This document shows, one piece after another, positions 41,860 to 52,020 of a stretch of 64,000 nt of DNA. Source of the DNA: Pedobacter sp. Lineage in GTDB: Bacteria > Bacteroidota > Bacteroidia > Sphingobacteriales > Sphingobacteriaceae. The notes beneath the pieces were generated by a model, which had not been told where the DNA came from, made no database searches, and was given only the letters and a program-made list of their open reading frames with translations. Location of the stretch: positions 1 through 64,000 of the forward strand of contig SSFR01000014.1 in NCBI GenBank assembly GCA_008015505.1, in the 5' to 3' direction. Numbering within the stretch: the first letter of the stretch is position 1; every line of letters begins with the position of its first letter. Both the position numbers and the translations under genes were made by a program.

Positions 41860-44817
41860 CTATTCTAAATTCTTCTTTCCAAAATCAAGCATCACAGGCG
41901 TTGCTACACAAATCGAAGAATATGTACCAAAGATCACCCCAATCAATAATGCAAACGAAAACCCTCTGATGACCTCACCGCCAAAAATAAATAACACGAC
42001 TAATACGAAAAACACAGTCAGTGCAGTAATAATCGTTCTACTAAGCGTGCTATTGATCGCATTATTAATGACTACATGGGTATCTTGATTTTTACCTTTA
42101 TTCATATTCAAATATTCCCTTATACGGTCAAATACAACAACCGTATCATTGATAGAATAACCTATTACCGTCAATATCGCAGCGATAAATGCCTGATCTA
42201 TATCTAACGAAAATGGCAATACCCCATTAAACAACGAGAAAAAAGACAATACCAATAAAGCATCATGTGCTGTAGCTACCAAAGCCCCCAAACTAAACTG
42301 CCACTTACGGAAGCGGAATAAGATATAAATAGCAATCACAACAATGGCAAACACTACAGAATAAACAGCTGATATTTTAATATCATTCGCTATCGTTGGA
42401 CCAACTTTTTGAGAACTTAGTATATTTTTCCCAATAGCTACTTTAGCTAAACCTTCTTTTAATTTAGCTTCAACCTGACGATCTGCCCCATCATCACCAC
42501 GATCAATCAAATAGGAGGTGGTGATTTTGTATTTATTGCCTGAACCAAATGTTTTTACTTCAGTGGTTGTTTTGAACGTCTCATCTAAATAATCCCTTAC
42601 TTTTTCAATATCAACTGGCTTTTCAAATTGAACAACATAAGTACGCCCCCCTTTGAAATCTACTCCTAAACTAAAGCCGCGTGTAACCATAGAGACGAAC
42701 CCAGCTAGGATAAATAAACCAGAGAAAGTATAAAACTTGAATCTATTTTTAACAAAAGCATACTTTGCATTTTTGAAGGTATGTGAACTCCATGGTCTAG
42801 AAACCTTAATATCCCAACCTTTCTCAAGCATCCACTCAAAAATAAGCCGAGAAATAAGAATAGAACAAAACAGAGATGTGATTATACCGATCATCAAGGT
42901 GGTTGCAAAACCTAATATTGGACCTGATCCAAACGTATACAGTATCACTCCCGTCAAAAAGGTAGTAACATTGGAGTCCAAAATAGATGACAAAGCGTGC
43001 TTATAACCATCAGCAATAGCTAGCCGCATCGTCTTGCCATGACCAAGTTCTTCTCGAATACGCTCATAAATAAGCACGTTTGCATCCACCGCAATACCCA
43101 TTGTCAGCACAATACCCGCAATACCAGGAAGTGTAAGCACGGCTCCAAGAGAAGCAAGTACCCCCATCAAGAAAAATAAATTCACAAATACAGCCACATT
43201 AGCTACTGTACCCGCCCGATTGTAATACAACATCATGAAGACAAGCACGACTATTAGCCCAATCACCGCCGACAATAAACCTGCATGAATAGCTGCTTCT
43301 CCCAAAGATGGTCCAACAATAGCTTCTTCAACAATACGAGCCGGAGCTGGTAAACGACCCGCTTTCAACACATTGGATAAGTCTTTGGTATCCTCAATGG
43401 TAAAGTTTCCACTAATCGATGAAATGCCATTTGGAATCTCACCTTGCACAGTAGGCGCAGAATACACCACATTATCTAACACAATAGCGATGCTTTTTTT
43501 GTTTTTTGGATCAGCAGAGGCGGCGGCCGTTACATTGCGCCATGAACGCGCACCTTCGCTGTTCATCACCATGATTACCTCTGGATTGCCTCTTTGATCG
43601 TAATCAGCACGTGCATCTGAAATTACATCTCCACCCAAAACTGGACCGCCTTCCATCGTGCTCGTCTTCAATGCATAAAGTTCATAAACTTTCGATTCTG
43701 CAGAGATAGGTTTCACAGACCAAGCAAATTTTACATTCTTAGGAATGATAGAATGCCCAATTTCAGAGTGAATATAAGCACTTACTTTAGCCGTATCTTT
43801 TTGAAGTACCCAGCCCACAATAGGACCTGGACGAAGTGCTGTTTTACCATCCTGGGTTTGATAAGTTGATGGACTTAGCAATGCAAAGAGCGGATTCTTT
43901 TTCGCTTGATCAGCCGATTTACTATTCAGTGAAGCAGTATCCGTTTTAGCAGCATCTTTACCGACCAAGGAAGCCAGCTTACTTGTTGAAGTTTCTGCAC
44001 CAGTTTTAGCTATTATTTTTGTCGTATCAACACCAATTGTTGTTACAGCGGCTGCCCCCAATGTTTTATTTAAATTTTCAAGTAATGGGAATGTCTCAAA
44101 ATTGTCAAAGGTTTCCCAAAACTCTAATTTAGCCGAACCCTGCAAAAGTTTACGCACACGCTCTGGCTCTGATACACCAGGCAATTCGATCAAAATACGA
44201 TTCGATCCTTCTTGTAACTGAATATTAGGAGAAGTGACACCAAATTTGTCTATACGTGTACGAAGAATATTAAATGAGCGTTCGATAGCACTTTTTGACT
44301 CCTTACGCAAGAAGTTTAAAACATCCGCATTGTTTGCATCCAATTTAATATTGGCTCTATTTTCCTTTGTAGTAAACAAAGGTGCCATTTTCCTACCTGG
44401 ATTAACCTTTTCAAACTCTTCACCAAAAAGTGTAATAAAATCTTTTTGGCTAGTTGTCAAGCGAGTTTCGGCATTTTTTAAGGCCTGATTGAAACCCTCA
44501 TCTGTACTATTATTAGTCAGATTGCGCACCAATTCCGTTAAAGAAATTTGCATAGTCACATTCATCCCACCTTTTAAGTCAAGACCAAGAGGTATTTCCC
44601 GCTCCTTCGCATACTGATAGGTGATATATTTAAATATGCCAAACACAGGCCGAGTAGACATTGAATCAAGATAAGCCCGTTCATCCGATAGGTTACCACG
44701 AGCGTACTTTTTGGCATTATCTTCCACATGTTTTGCAATCCATGTAAAAGAGAGTGAATACAAGCACGCAATGGCTAAAATGATTGCGGCAAATTTAACT
44801 AGTCCTTTTCCTTGCAT
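41860..44817 (-). CDS. secDF: Protein translocase subunit SecDF (fusion)
   Basis: SecDF uses the proton gradient to help pull secreted proteins through the SecYEG channel. SecD and SecF are fused in one 985-residue chain, as usual in Bacteroidota. The SecD half has an N-terminal helix, the motif LGLDLKGGMNVTMQI near residue 77, the P1 head region and a membrane part with DANVLIYERIREEL. The SecF half begins with a helix and SLGVDFKGGRTYVVQF and has SINDTVVVFDRIREYL. The P1 region has an Ala/Ser/Thr/Lys-rich insert at about residues 250-300. It is a monocistronic unit ended by a long palindrome. Confidence 0.97.
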   Translation of the reverse strand: MQGKGLVKFAAIILAIACLYSLSFTWIAKHVEDNAKKYARGNLSDERAYLDSMSTRPVFGIFKYITYQYAKEREIPLGLDLKGGMNVTMQISLTELVRNLTNNSTDEGFNQALKNAETRLTTSQKDFITLFGEEFEKVNPGRKMAPLFTTKENRANIKLDANNADVLNFLRKESKSAIERSFNILRTRIDKFGVTSPNIQLQEGSNRILIELPGVSEPERVRKLLQGSAKLEFWETFDNFETFPLLENLNKTLGAAAVTTIGVDTTKIIAKTGAETSTSKLASLVGKDAAKTDTASLNSKSADQAKKNPLFALLSPSTYQTQDGKTALRPGPIVGWVLQKDTAKVSAYIHSEIGHSIIPKNVKFAWSVKPISAESKVYELYALKTSTMEGGPVLGGDVISDARADYDQRGNPEVIMVMNSEGARSWRNVTAAASADPKNKKSIAIVLDNVVYSAPTVQGEIPNGISSISGNFTIEDTKDLSNVLKAGRLPAPARIVEEAIVGPSLGEAAIHAGLLSAVIGLIVVLVFMMLYYNRAGTVANVAVFVNLFFLMGVLASLGAVLTLPGIAGIVLTMGIAVDANVLIYERIREELGHGKTMRLAIADGYKHALSSILDSNVTTFLTGVILYTFGSGPILGFATTLMIGIITSLFCSILISRLIFEWMLEKGWDIKVSRPWSSHTFKNAKYAFVKNRFKFYTFSGLFILAGFVSMVTRGFSLGVDFKGGRTYVVQFEKPVDIEKVRDYLDETFKTTTEVKTFGSGNKYKITTSYLIDRGDDGADRQVEAKLKEGLAKVAIGKNILSSQKVGPTIANDIKISAVYSVVFAIVVIAIYILFRFRKWQFSLGALVATAHDALLVLSFFSLFNGVLPFSLDIDQAFIAAILTVIGYSINDTVVVFDRIREYLNMNKGKNQDTHVVINNAINSTLSRTIITALTVFFVLVVLFIFGGEVIRGFSFALLIGVIFGTYSSICVATPVMLDFGKKNLE

Positions 44818-44992
44818 ATTTTAATTTTGAATTATCTGTTTTTCATACATGTTTACTACTTCCTAACTAGCCCAAAAACATGAACTTTGACGCTTAATCT
44901 AATTAGAAATGGCTTATTTTAAGAGGTCAAATCTAACCAATTTTTCAATTTGTGGAATCCTTTTAAATGGAATTTGATAGTGTATCAAAATA

Positions 44993-45940
44993 TTAATTCT
45001 TTAGTCCCTTTATGACTAAAGAGCGATACATTTTATTGTTAATTGCTTGTTTAATCAAACTCATGAGATATTCTAAATTTTCATCATCGCTCACTTGTAT
45101 TTCATAGTCGCCATTTCCCCAATGACCTACATCAGAAACATCACGCATAATACCTTTCGGATCATCCAATTGTCCTTTCTTAAGATTGATCCAAATTTTT
45201 AACGATTTCTTGAGTATACAGATGTCAACTATATTTTTTCCTTTTTTGAAAGAAAGGTATTCTTTCTGTGATTTTAGTTCAATACCATCAGCCAAATTCA
45301 ATATGGCTACTTTAAATTTTTCGTACAACTCAACAATAGATTCTGATCCACGTTCTACATGTTCCTGCTCCGTATAAACTTTAATTTCCTTGGAAACATT
45401 TTTCAGCCTATCGTTTTGCTGCGCAAGCGGTTTTATACTCTCAGCCGTATTTGATTTTTTAATTGGATTAATGAGAATTGTACCATTTTCATATTTCTTT
45501 ACTTCCCACAATTCAATGGCTAAATCTTTAAAATTACTTGCTTGAATTTGGTTATCGGTAAAACTAGTCGATACAAAAACGACTCGAGTTTGACTCCAAT
45601 CAACATGCCCCCTTTTTAAATCACCTTTTAGAGTTTCGTTATACTCCACGATGAAATCAGCCTTATTTTCGAGCATTAAACCCAGATAAGTAAAGCCCTG
45701 ATCAACTACACTGTGGTTTTTGTCCCGCTTGTATTCAATAATGACAAATGACTTGCTTTCTGGATCAAATGCCAAGGTGTCAATTCGTTTGTTTTTAATG
45801 GTGAATTCGGATTTAACCAGAGCCAAACCCATGATGGTTGCTAGGTTGGCTTCGAATAAATGCTGAATGTCTTTCTCGAGCTTGAAGGGTTTTTCTTTTA
45901 TTTCCTCTAAGGTGTTATTGTAGTTCAGAAAAATGGGCAT
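44993..45940 (-). CDS. PD-(D/E)xK nuclease-like protein with C-terminal DUF5655-like domain
   Basis: The start at 45940 (MPIFLNYNN) is preferred; a longer frame from 45985 overlaps hsdS by 71 bp. The nuclease core reads RIDTLAFDPESKSFVIIEYKR, giving Asp, Glu and Lys spaced as in PD-(D/E)xK nucleases. The C-terminal 100 residues (IVDICILKKSLKIWINLKKG) resemble DUF5655, a domain often next to restriction-modification genes. It overlaps the specificity-subunit gene and is the last gene of this locus. It could be a second nuclease or an accessory factor. Confidence 0.75.
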   Translation of the reverse strand: MPIFLNYNNTLEEIKEKPFKLEKDIQHLFEANLATIMGLALVKSEFTIKNKRIDTLAFDPESKSFVIIEYKRDKNHSVVDQGFTYLGLMLENKADFIVEYNETLKGDLKRGHVDWSQTRVVFVSTSFTDNQIQASNFKDLAIELWEVKKYENGTILINPIKKSNTAESIKPLAQQNDRLKNVSKEIKVYTEQEHVERGSESIVELYEKFKVAILNLADGIELKSQKEYLSFKKGKNIVDICILKKSLKIWINLKKGQLDDPKGIMRDVSDVGHWGNGDYEIQVSDDENLEYLMSLIKQAINNKMYRSLVIKGLKN

Positions 45941-47387
45941 AACTGGGGGTAGATTTTGTCGTGGCGTATTCGATATTTGTCTCAATTACTTTTAGGTAAT
46001 CCATTGCCATTTCTTCATTTTGCTCTATGGCCATTTCCACTGCTTTTTTTGCAGCTTCTAAAAGTTGTTTGCTTTTTGATTGTAAAGCAAATGACTGCTG
46101 TATTTTGTCGGAAATGGTTTTTTGGATGTTTTCATCGATTGTTGGCAAAGGAATTTTAAAGAACTCTTCATTATTAATTGCAGTTAAAATTGTACCTGAA
46201 CAACCTTTTTCCATTAAATGAATAACAGCAGTTTTAAATAAAAGCAAAAGGGTTTCTGAGTTTATATTCTTTGAATTGATAACATAAAAACCAGTTGAAC
46301 AAATTGCATTATTAAATTCTTTCGGAATTATAGCACAGCTGGCAAGCGAACCTTCAACAGACGAAACTATAACATCATTCGTTTTTACAATCCTTCTTGC
46401 TCTGCTTGGCAAATCTTTACCTTCATTTAGGGTAACATCTTTAATTACTCCATTACTACCAATGTTGGCTAACTCAATATAATTATATATTACATCATCC
46501 TGTGGTTGGAAATTTTGAGTTTTTAGATTACAAATATTTTTTACCTGATCAAAACCACCTTTATAGTTTATAATTTTTTCCTCAATCTCATCATACTTTG
46601 GCTGATAATATTCTGCATCTATCCTGCCACTGGAAAGAAAGCTTTCTTTTAGTGTTTTAGTATTGTTGTTTTTAATGGTGGGTTGCCAGTTGTTTAAACC
46701 TAATTCTTTTAATAGGATGTTTTCGGCTTCGGTGTAGAGGAATTTGGCGTTTTGCTCAACAGCATAAGCTTGTCTTATGGTGTTTTCTATTTCTAACTGA
46801 AAATCTACATCTAAATTTGGGATAATAAAATTTTTAATAACTTCATAATCCAATGCAGGTCTTGTAACTCCAACTATATTTTTATCTGATTGCAGTTTTC
46901 CAAATTTTGAATTTAGAAACGTAGAAAGAAAATAAGGATTTAAATTTCTGTGTAAAGTAATTTTCACCAAATGTTGATTTATGTTAGCATTCTCTAATTC
47001 TTTCGGAACTACGGCACTTTTACCAAACGAGACGCCTGTTATAGTAAGCAATACATCTTTTTCCTTTAATCGAGACCGCTTTATCTCTTTATCTTGGGTA
47101 TTATTAATAAAAACAACCTCGTTTAAATTAAAATAGTTTTGCATAATATTCTGGACTCTTAAAAATGGAATGCCTTTATTAAAATATTGTGCCCCCAAAG
47201 GAGTAGCTCCTCCTGAAATATGGTTAATATATTTTTCTAGCTTTTCATTTCCACTCCTGTAATTAATTAGAGTGGAAATATTTTGTAGATACTCTTTCTT
47301 GAAAAACTCACTATCAATTCTTGTAGTTCTATTTTCCAAAACCAACTCACTAAGTTTTATTTCACTCACTTCCAGCCCTTCCAACAA
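45915..47387 (-). CDS. Type I-like restriction-modification specificity subunit (HsdS)
   Basis: The 490-residue protein has two target-recognition halves joined by helical spacers: the first has GGATPLGAQYFNKGIPFLRVQN and LLTITGVSFGKSAVVP, and the second has YIELANIGSNGVIKDVT and VIVSSVEGSLASCAIIP. Each half reads one part of a split DNA target. The C-terminal coiled helix (SKSKQLLEAAKKAVEMAIEQ) is the second spacer. It follows the methylase gene by about 30 bp and overlaps the nuclease-like gene. Confidence 0.9.
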   Translation of the reverse strand: MLEGLEVSEIKLSELVLENRTTRIDSEFFKKEYLQNISTLINYRSGNEKLEKYINHISGGATPLGAQYFNKGIPFLRVQNIMQNYFNLNEVVFINNTQDKEIKRSRLKEKDVLLTITGVSFGKSAVVPKELENANINQHLVKITLHRNLNPYFLSTFLNSKFGKLQSDKNIVGVTRPALDYEVIKNFIIPNLDVDFQLEIENTIRQAYAVEQNAKFLYTEAENILLKELGLNNWQPTIKNNNTKTLKESFLSSGRIDAEYYQPKYDEIEEKIINYKGGFDQVKNICNLKTQNFQPQDDVIYNYIELANIGSNGVIKDVTLNEGKDLPSRARRIVKTNDVIVSSVEGSLASCAIIPKEFNNAICSTGFYVINSKNINSETLLLLFKTAVIHLMEKGCSGTILTAINNEEFFKIPLPTIDENIQKTISDKIQQSFALQSKSKQLLEAAKKAVEMAIEQNEEMAMDYLKVIETNIEYATTKSTPSYAHFSELQ

Positions 47388-47419
47388 ACTTTTATATTTC
47401 TGTTCGTTAAAAGGGCTAC

Positions 47420-49498
47420 CTAAAAAAAACTGAGTTGCTCTTTTTTGGCAAACTCTGCAAATGCTTCTGCTATGCCATCAAAGCCCCAATCTTCTTGTTT
47501 AGTTTGGCCATCGTAAAAGGTAAAGCTGCCATAGTTCAATAAATCCTGTGCAATTACTGGGTGATTGTTGTCTTCTACAAAAGCATCTTTGCTTTTGGCC
47601 GTTACATAGCTTTCGTAATTGTTTTGGTAATCGGCTTTGGGTGCATAATCTTTCTTCCAGTAGATTGGTTCGCCACTGTTGTTCTTACCGCCTATCTGTT
47701 GGGTAGCAAAAAATATATTGTAGTCTTCTTTTCTCGGGCAAAGGACATCATCCCATTTTTGTACAAACAGTACGCTTGTTTTGGTGCCTGTATGTGGTTT
47801 AAAACTGTTTCCATGTAGGCCCACCACAGCCAATATTCTACAGTGCTCAGCAATGTATTCACGGATGTATTTATCGCTGCTATTATTAAACCTTCCTTGT
47901 GGTAAGACCACAGCCATTCGTCCACCGGGTTTTAAAAATTTCAGATTGCGTTCAATAAATAAAATATCTCTGCCCATGGGCTTGGTCGCATTGCCTTTTT
48001 GTTTGGCCAGGTCATAATGAGATAGTATGGTCGTTTCCTTGATATCACCTGCAAAGGGCGGGTTTGCCATGATCACATCAAAATTGAAGTGATTGTAATC
48101 GCCTTTTCTCTCCGCCAGTTTTTTAAGTTTATTAAACCCCGAACCAAAAATGGCATCCCAATTGTCATCGTCCTTTTTTAGCGTATCCCACTTGGTAAAA
48201 TCCAAGGTGTTTAACTGCAACACATTGGTTTGCCCATCACCTGCAATTAAGTTTAAAGCCCGGCTTACTCTAACCGCTTTTTCATCAAAGTCAATGGCAA
48301 ATACTTTTTCTTGCACATAATCGGTACAAACTGTTGGTTTCTTTTCTGCCGTCATCATGTAGTTGTGAGGCAGGTTTAATTGATGCAGCAAATTGCGCCA
48401 AACATGAAAAATACTATGTACAGTAAACCCACTACTACCTGCTGCTGTATCAATCACATATTCAGTAGGTTTTGGATTGATCATTCGTACACACATATCA
48501 ATGACATAACGAGGAGTAAAGTATTGACCCTTTTCACCCTTACTGCTTTTCTGCATAAGAAATTCAAAAGCACTGTCCACCACATCTAAATTGCTATTGA
48601 ATAGTTTGTAATCCTGTAAAAAAGAAACACACACTGAAAGATGTGTTGGTGTGAGATTTATTTTAGTGCCTTCGGGAAATACTCCTTCCCATTTTTTATT
48701 TGCTCGATCAAAGAGTTTTTGAATTTTATCTTTCAGTTGTATATCATCATGCCCGTGATTGTAGAACTCCAAGTTTCTTGTGCTCCGTTCCTGTTCGTTA
48801 CCGCTTTGCATTTCATCAAAGAGTTTGGAGAAGATAAGCTTAAATACTTCTTCAAAAACATCAACCCCGGCATTGGCCAATACTTCATCTTCCATATCCT
48901 GAATAATGTCTTTGAGTGATTTCCCTTTCGGACTAGCTTTCTCCTGGTCGATCAGATTTTGAAGTGTGAAAGGCTTATTGAGAAAATCTGCCAGCGTTTG
49001 GTCAGCTTTAGGCAAACCTAAAATGGCTTCAAAAAAATTGGGATTCTTGCGATGATAAAAATTGATTGCCTCACCATTGGTCCAAACAGCCATTGTTGCA
49101 CCTGTGCCATGGCAATAGCTTTTAAGTTGCTCTTTGCCATCTTTAGCTTTGGGCTTTTTTATTTCCGCAATAATGTAAGCAGTACTTAAGTCTTTATCGC
49201 TTACTACAACTATATCTGCTCTCTTTGCTTCTCTGCCAAACTTTATGGGATATTCAAATTGTATTTGCTTTGCCGGATAGCCATATTCTTCCAATAGTTT
49301 GTAAGTATACAACTGCCTTACAATTTCTTCAGGAGTAATTTTAATTTCCTTATTGCGTATAATACAAGCAGCTTTATATTCCTTGCCTTTTTTCCCTTCA
49401 CTTTCTGTAATACGATTTTCCAACCATTGTATTTCTGTATCAGTAAAAATGGTAAAGCTGTAATCAGAGTTTTTTAGAATATCTTGTATTTGACCCAT
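47420..49498 (-). CDS. Nuclease-N6-adenine methylase fusion (HsdR-N plus HsdM-like)
   Basis: The 692-residue protein joins a PD-(D/E)xK nuclease-like domain (residues 30-160) to an N6-adenine DNA methyltransferase (about 240-660). The nuclease part has RADIVVV with its Asp near 97 and AEIKKPK near 112. The methylase part has the SAM motif DTAAGSSGF near 350 and the catalytic NPPF near 477. No helicase or translocase gene (full HsdR) is found at the locus. The architecture resembles type IIB/IIC enzymes such as the BcgI A subunit, which cut and methylate with a separate specificity subunit. Confidence 0.85.
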   Translation of the reverse strand: MGQIQDILKNSDYSFTIFTDTEIQWLENRITESEGKKGKEYKAACIIRNKEIKITPEEIVRQLYTYKLLEEYGYPAKQIQFEYPIKFGREAKRADIVVVSDKDLSTAYIIAEIKKPKAKDGKEQLKSYCHGTGATMAVWTNGEAINFYHRKNPNFFEAILGLPKADQTLADFLNKPFTLQNLIDQEKASPKGKSLKDIIQDMEDEVLANAGVDVFEEVFKLIFSKLFDEMQSGNEQERSTRNLEFYNHGHDDIQLKDKIQKLFDRANKKWEGVFPEGTKINLTPTHLSVCVSFLQDYKLFNSNLDVVDSAFEFLMQKSSKGEKGQYFTPRYVIDMCVRMINPKPTEYVIDTAAGSSGFTVHSIFHVWRNLLHQLNLPHNYMMTAEKKPTVCTDYVQEKVFAIDFDEKAVRVSRALNLIAGDGQTNVLQLNTLDFTKWDTLKKDDDNWDAIFGSGFNKLKKLAERKGDYNHFNFDVIMANPPFAGDIKETTILSHYDLAKQKGNATKPMGRDILFIERNLKFLKPGGRMAVVLPQGRFNNSSDKYIREYIAEHCRILAVVGLHGNSFKPHTGTKTSVLFVQKWDDVLCPRKEDYNIFFATQQIGGKNNSGEPIYWKKDYAPKADYQNNYESYVTAKSKDAFVEDNNHPVIAQDLLNYGSFTFYDGQTKQEDWGFDGIAEAFAEFAKKEQLSFF

Positions 49499-49602
49499 AT
49501 TATATTTTTATTTTTTTTGAAACGATTTTCATTTTGCAGGTTATTAAACATGAGCAGGTTAGGTGTTGATTAGGTTTATGAAATAGTAATGGTTGTAAAC
49601 AA

Positions 49603-50991
49603 TTACTTCCCAATACAAAACTTGGAAAATATGTTTTCCAGTAAATCGTCAGTTGTAACTGCTCCGGTAATCTCACCTAAATAATGCAGCGCTTGTTTGA
49701 TATCTAAAGCCAAAAAATCGGAAGTGATCGCGGGATTGTCCAAGCCCTGCAAAACTAAATCGAGAGATTCTTTCGTCCGCTGAAGCGCCTCTAAATGACG
49801 AATATTACTTATAAATACCCCATCTGCACTCGTTTGATGAAGATCAAGCTTATGTAGAATCCCCTCTTTAAGTGCATCTATCCCTATACCTTTTTTAGCT
49901 GATATCAATATATAATCATTTATATCAAATGATTGCCCAGCATCTTTTTGAAATAAATCTTGTTTATTGATGACGGCGATGTAAGGTATATTCAACAAAT
50001 TGATCTGATCCTTCTGCGCCGCCATTTCCTGAGCACTTTGCTCAGGATCAAACAAATAAATAATCAATCTGGCTTGCTTCATCTTTTCATGCGTACGCAT
50101 CACACCCAAAGCCTCAATCGCATCATACGTATCCCGGATTCCAGCCGTATCGATAAACCGAAAAACTATACCTCCAATCGTGATCTCATCTTCAATCGTA
50201 TCACGTGTAGTGCCCGCAATCTCTGAAACAATAGCCCGCTCTTCATTTAAGAGTGCATTCAAAAGTGTGGATTTACCTACATTAGGCTTTCCTGCAATCA
50301 CCACAGGAACGCCATTTTTCATCACATTTCCTCGTTCAAAAGACTCCATTAAACGATGAATCAAATGATTGATTCGATAAATCAGACTCTTTAAATCGTC
50401 ACGATTGGCAAAGGCCACATCTTCCTCTGAAAAATCAAGCTCAAGTTCAATCATGGATGCAAAATGAATGAGCTGTTCACGAAGGTTTCTAAGCTCACTG
50501 GAAAAACCACCCCGCATCTGCTGCAAAGCCACCTGATGAGAAGCTTTTGAATTAGAGGCAATTAGGTCAGCAACTGCTTCGGCTTGCGATAAATCGAGCT
50601 GCCCATTCAAAAAAGCTCGCAAAGTAAACTCTCCTGGCTTAGCTAAACGAGCACCATGTTTCACCAATAGCTTAATGACATTTTCAATGATAAAAGTGGA
50701 ACCATGGGTAGATATCTCCACTACATTTTCTTTCGTATAGGAACCAGGCGCTATAAACAGCGAAACCAGAACTTCATCTAAGATTAATTTATCGTCACGA
50801 ATCGTCCCAAAATGAATCGTATGCGAAACTTGTTTCTCTAAATCTTTCCCCCCAAAAACACAATTGACAATCGTAATTGCCTCAGGTCCAGATAAACGAA
50901 TAACACCAATTGCACCAACTCCACTCGGAGTAGCTAGAGCAACAATAGTATCTGAAAAATGATTGCATTGACTAGTTGATCCTTGAAACAT
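49603..50991 (-). CDS. mnmE: tRNA modification GTPase MnmE
   Basis: MnmE, with MnmG, modifies U34 of several tRNAs. The 462-residue protein has the N-terminal tetrahydrofolate-binding domain (DTIVALATPSGVGAIGVIRLSG), a helical middle and an inserted GTPase domain ([14 protein letters not shown] near 230, DTAGIRDT, NKQD). The C-terminal FCIGK ends the protein with the catalytic Cys. It is unlinked to mnmG here and is separated from the restriction locus by about 100 bp. Confidence 0.97.
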   Translation of the reverse strand: MFQGSTSQCNHFSDTIVALATPSGVGAIGVIRLSGPEAITIVNCVFGGKDLEKQVSHTIHFGTIRDDKLILDEVLVSLFIAPGSYTKENVVEISTHGSTFIIENVIKLLVKHGARLAKPGEFTLRAFLNGQLDLSQAEAVADLIASNSKASHQVALQQMRGGFSSELRNLREQLIHFASMIELELDFSEEDVAFANRDDLKSLIYRINHLIHRLMESFERGNVMKNGVPVVIAGKPNVGKSTLLNALLNEERAIVSEIAGTTRDTIEDEITIGGIVFRFIDTAGIRDTYDAIEALGVMRTHEKMKQARLIIYLFDPEQSAQEMAAQKDQINLLNIPYIAVINKQDLFQKDAGQSFDINDYILISAKKGIGIDALKEGILHKLDLHQTSADGVFISNIRHLEALQRTKESLDLVLQGLDNPAITSDFLALDIKQALHYLGEITGAVTTDDLLENIFSKFCIGK

Positions 50992-51056
50992 GGCCTATAT
51001 CGTGACAGCAATTTAAAAAGCTGCTAATTTAAGGAATTTAAGAGCCCCCGCCCTAC

Positions 51057-51296
51057 TCACATCGGACTATGTTCGACCAAATAAGCCTCCACTGCTTTAA
51101 AAGTGATTTTGTCTTCTTGAATAAGCTGCTCTAGCTCAACCGGTTTTTGAGTCTCAGTTTCTAGCCAGACAATAAGCTCAATAAGCTGTAAAAAGTCTAA
51201 TAGCCCATTCTCCAATAAATTCTGTTCCTCGATCCTACTCACATCATAATGGGTTTTACTTGAAAAGTAGTTGAGTAGTTTATTCCTTGCTTCCAT
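51057..51296 (-). CDS. Acyl-carrier-protein-like protein lacking the phosphopantetheine serine
   Basis: The 79-residue protein has the four-helix pattern and length of a carrier protein: a first helix (NKLLNYFSSKTH), LLENGLLDFLQLIELIVWLETE around the modification site, and ITFKAVEAYLVEH as the last helix. In carrier proteins the site reads Asp-Ser-Leu. Here it is Asp34-Phe35-Leu36, and the Phe codon TTT is one base away from a Ser codon TCT. It therefore cannot be loaded at that position in the usual way. It may be a decayed or repurposed carrier, paired with the broken SDR gene beside it. Confidence 0.65.
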   Translation of the reverse strand: MEARNKLLNYFSSKTHYDVSRIEEQNLLENGLLDFLQLIELIVWLETETQKPVELEQLIQEDKITFKAVEAYLVEHSPM

Positions 51297-51355
51297 AGGG
51301 CTTGTTTAAAAAGTAATGAGATTATTTTTGAATTAGGCAATGTCATAATGTTTCC

Positions 51356-52002
51356 TCACGACATTTTTAAAAATAGAAAAGGGATTATCTTTTTGAAAAT
51401 CACCGCCAACCGCTGAGTTGTTGAGCTGGGGATATATCTAAACCTAGGTAAACTACTATGAAGACTGTACTCAATTTTATAAGCCACATGCTCCGCCCGG
51501 ATTCTAAATCTTTCATCTTGTTGTATCCGCCAAAATGCCCGTTTAAAGTGATTACTATAGTCACTAACTACACCGTGATTCTTAATTACCGCCCGATTTT
51601 GTGTAAATTCAGTAGCCACATCTCCAGGCTGCACCACAATCACTTTGATATTCCAAGGAGCTGTTCCATAGACATGGCCTCACTAACTCCCTCTATGGCA
51701 TACTTACTTGCACTGTAAAAACTCTGAAAAGGCAAACCCATCAATCCCCCTATCGAACTCAAATTAACTATAGTACCCGATTTTTTTGCCCACATCGATT
51801 TTAACACCTCCTGAGTTATCGCCACTAGACCAAAAAAATTTGTTTCAAACATTGTTCTGGCTTCTGTGATTAAAGTTTCTTCAAAAGCACCTATAATACC
51901 ATATCCTGCACAATTAACCGATGCATCAATCCTGCCCTCATTAGTTAACATCGTACGAACCCCCTGCTGAATACTTTCCAAATCTGTAATGTCCATCTTC
52001 AA
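51356..52002 (-). pseudogene. Broken short-chain dehydrogenase/reductase gene
   Basis: The two pieces are one former SDR protein. The 5' piece keeps NCAGYG, NFFG, IVNLSSIGG and the catalytic YSASK. A frameshift near 51660 (AMSME, then PWNIKVIVVQPGDV in another frame) leads to the C-terminal piece. The N-terminal Rossmann part, about 50 residues with the Gly-rich motif, is absent: the gene runs up to the left end of an IS1-family element at 52021. The enzyme is therefore inactive. Such SDR genes of unknown substrate are common. Confidence 0.85.
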
Positions 52003-52020
52003 GACAGGAAAAGGAAATTG

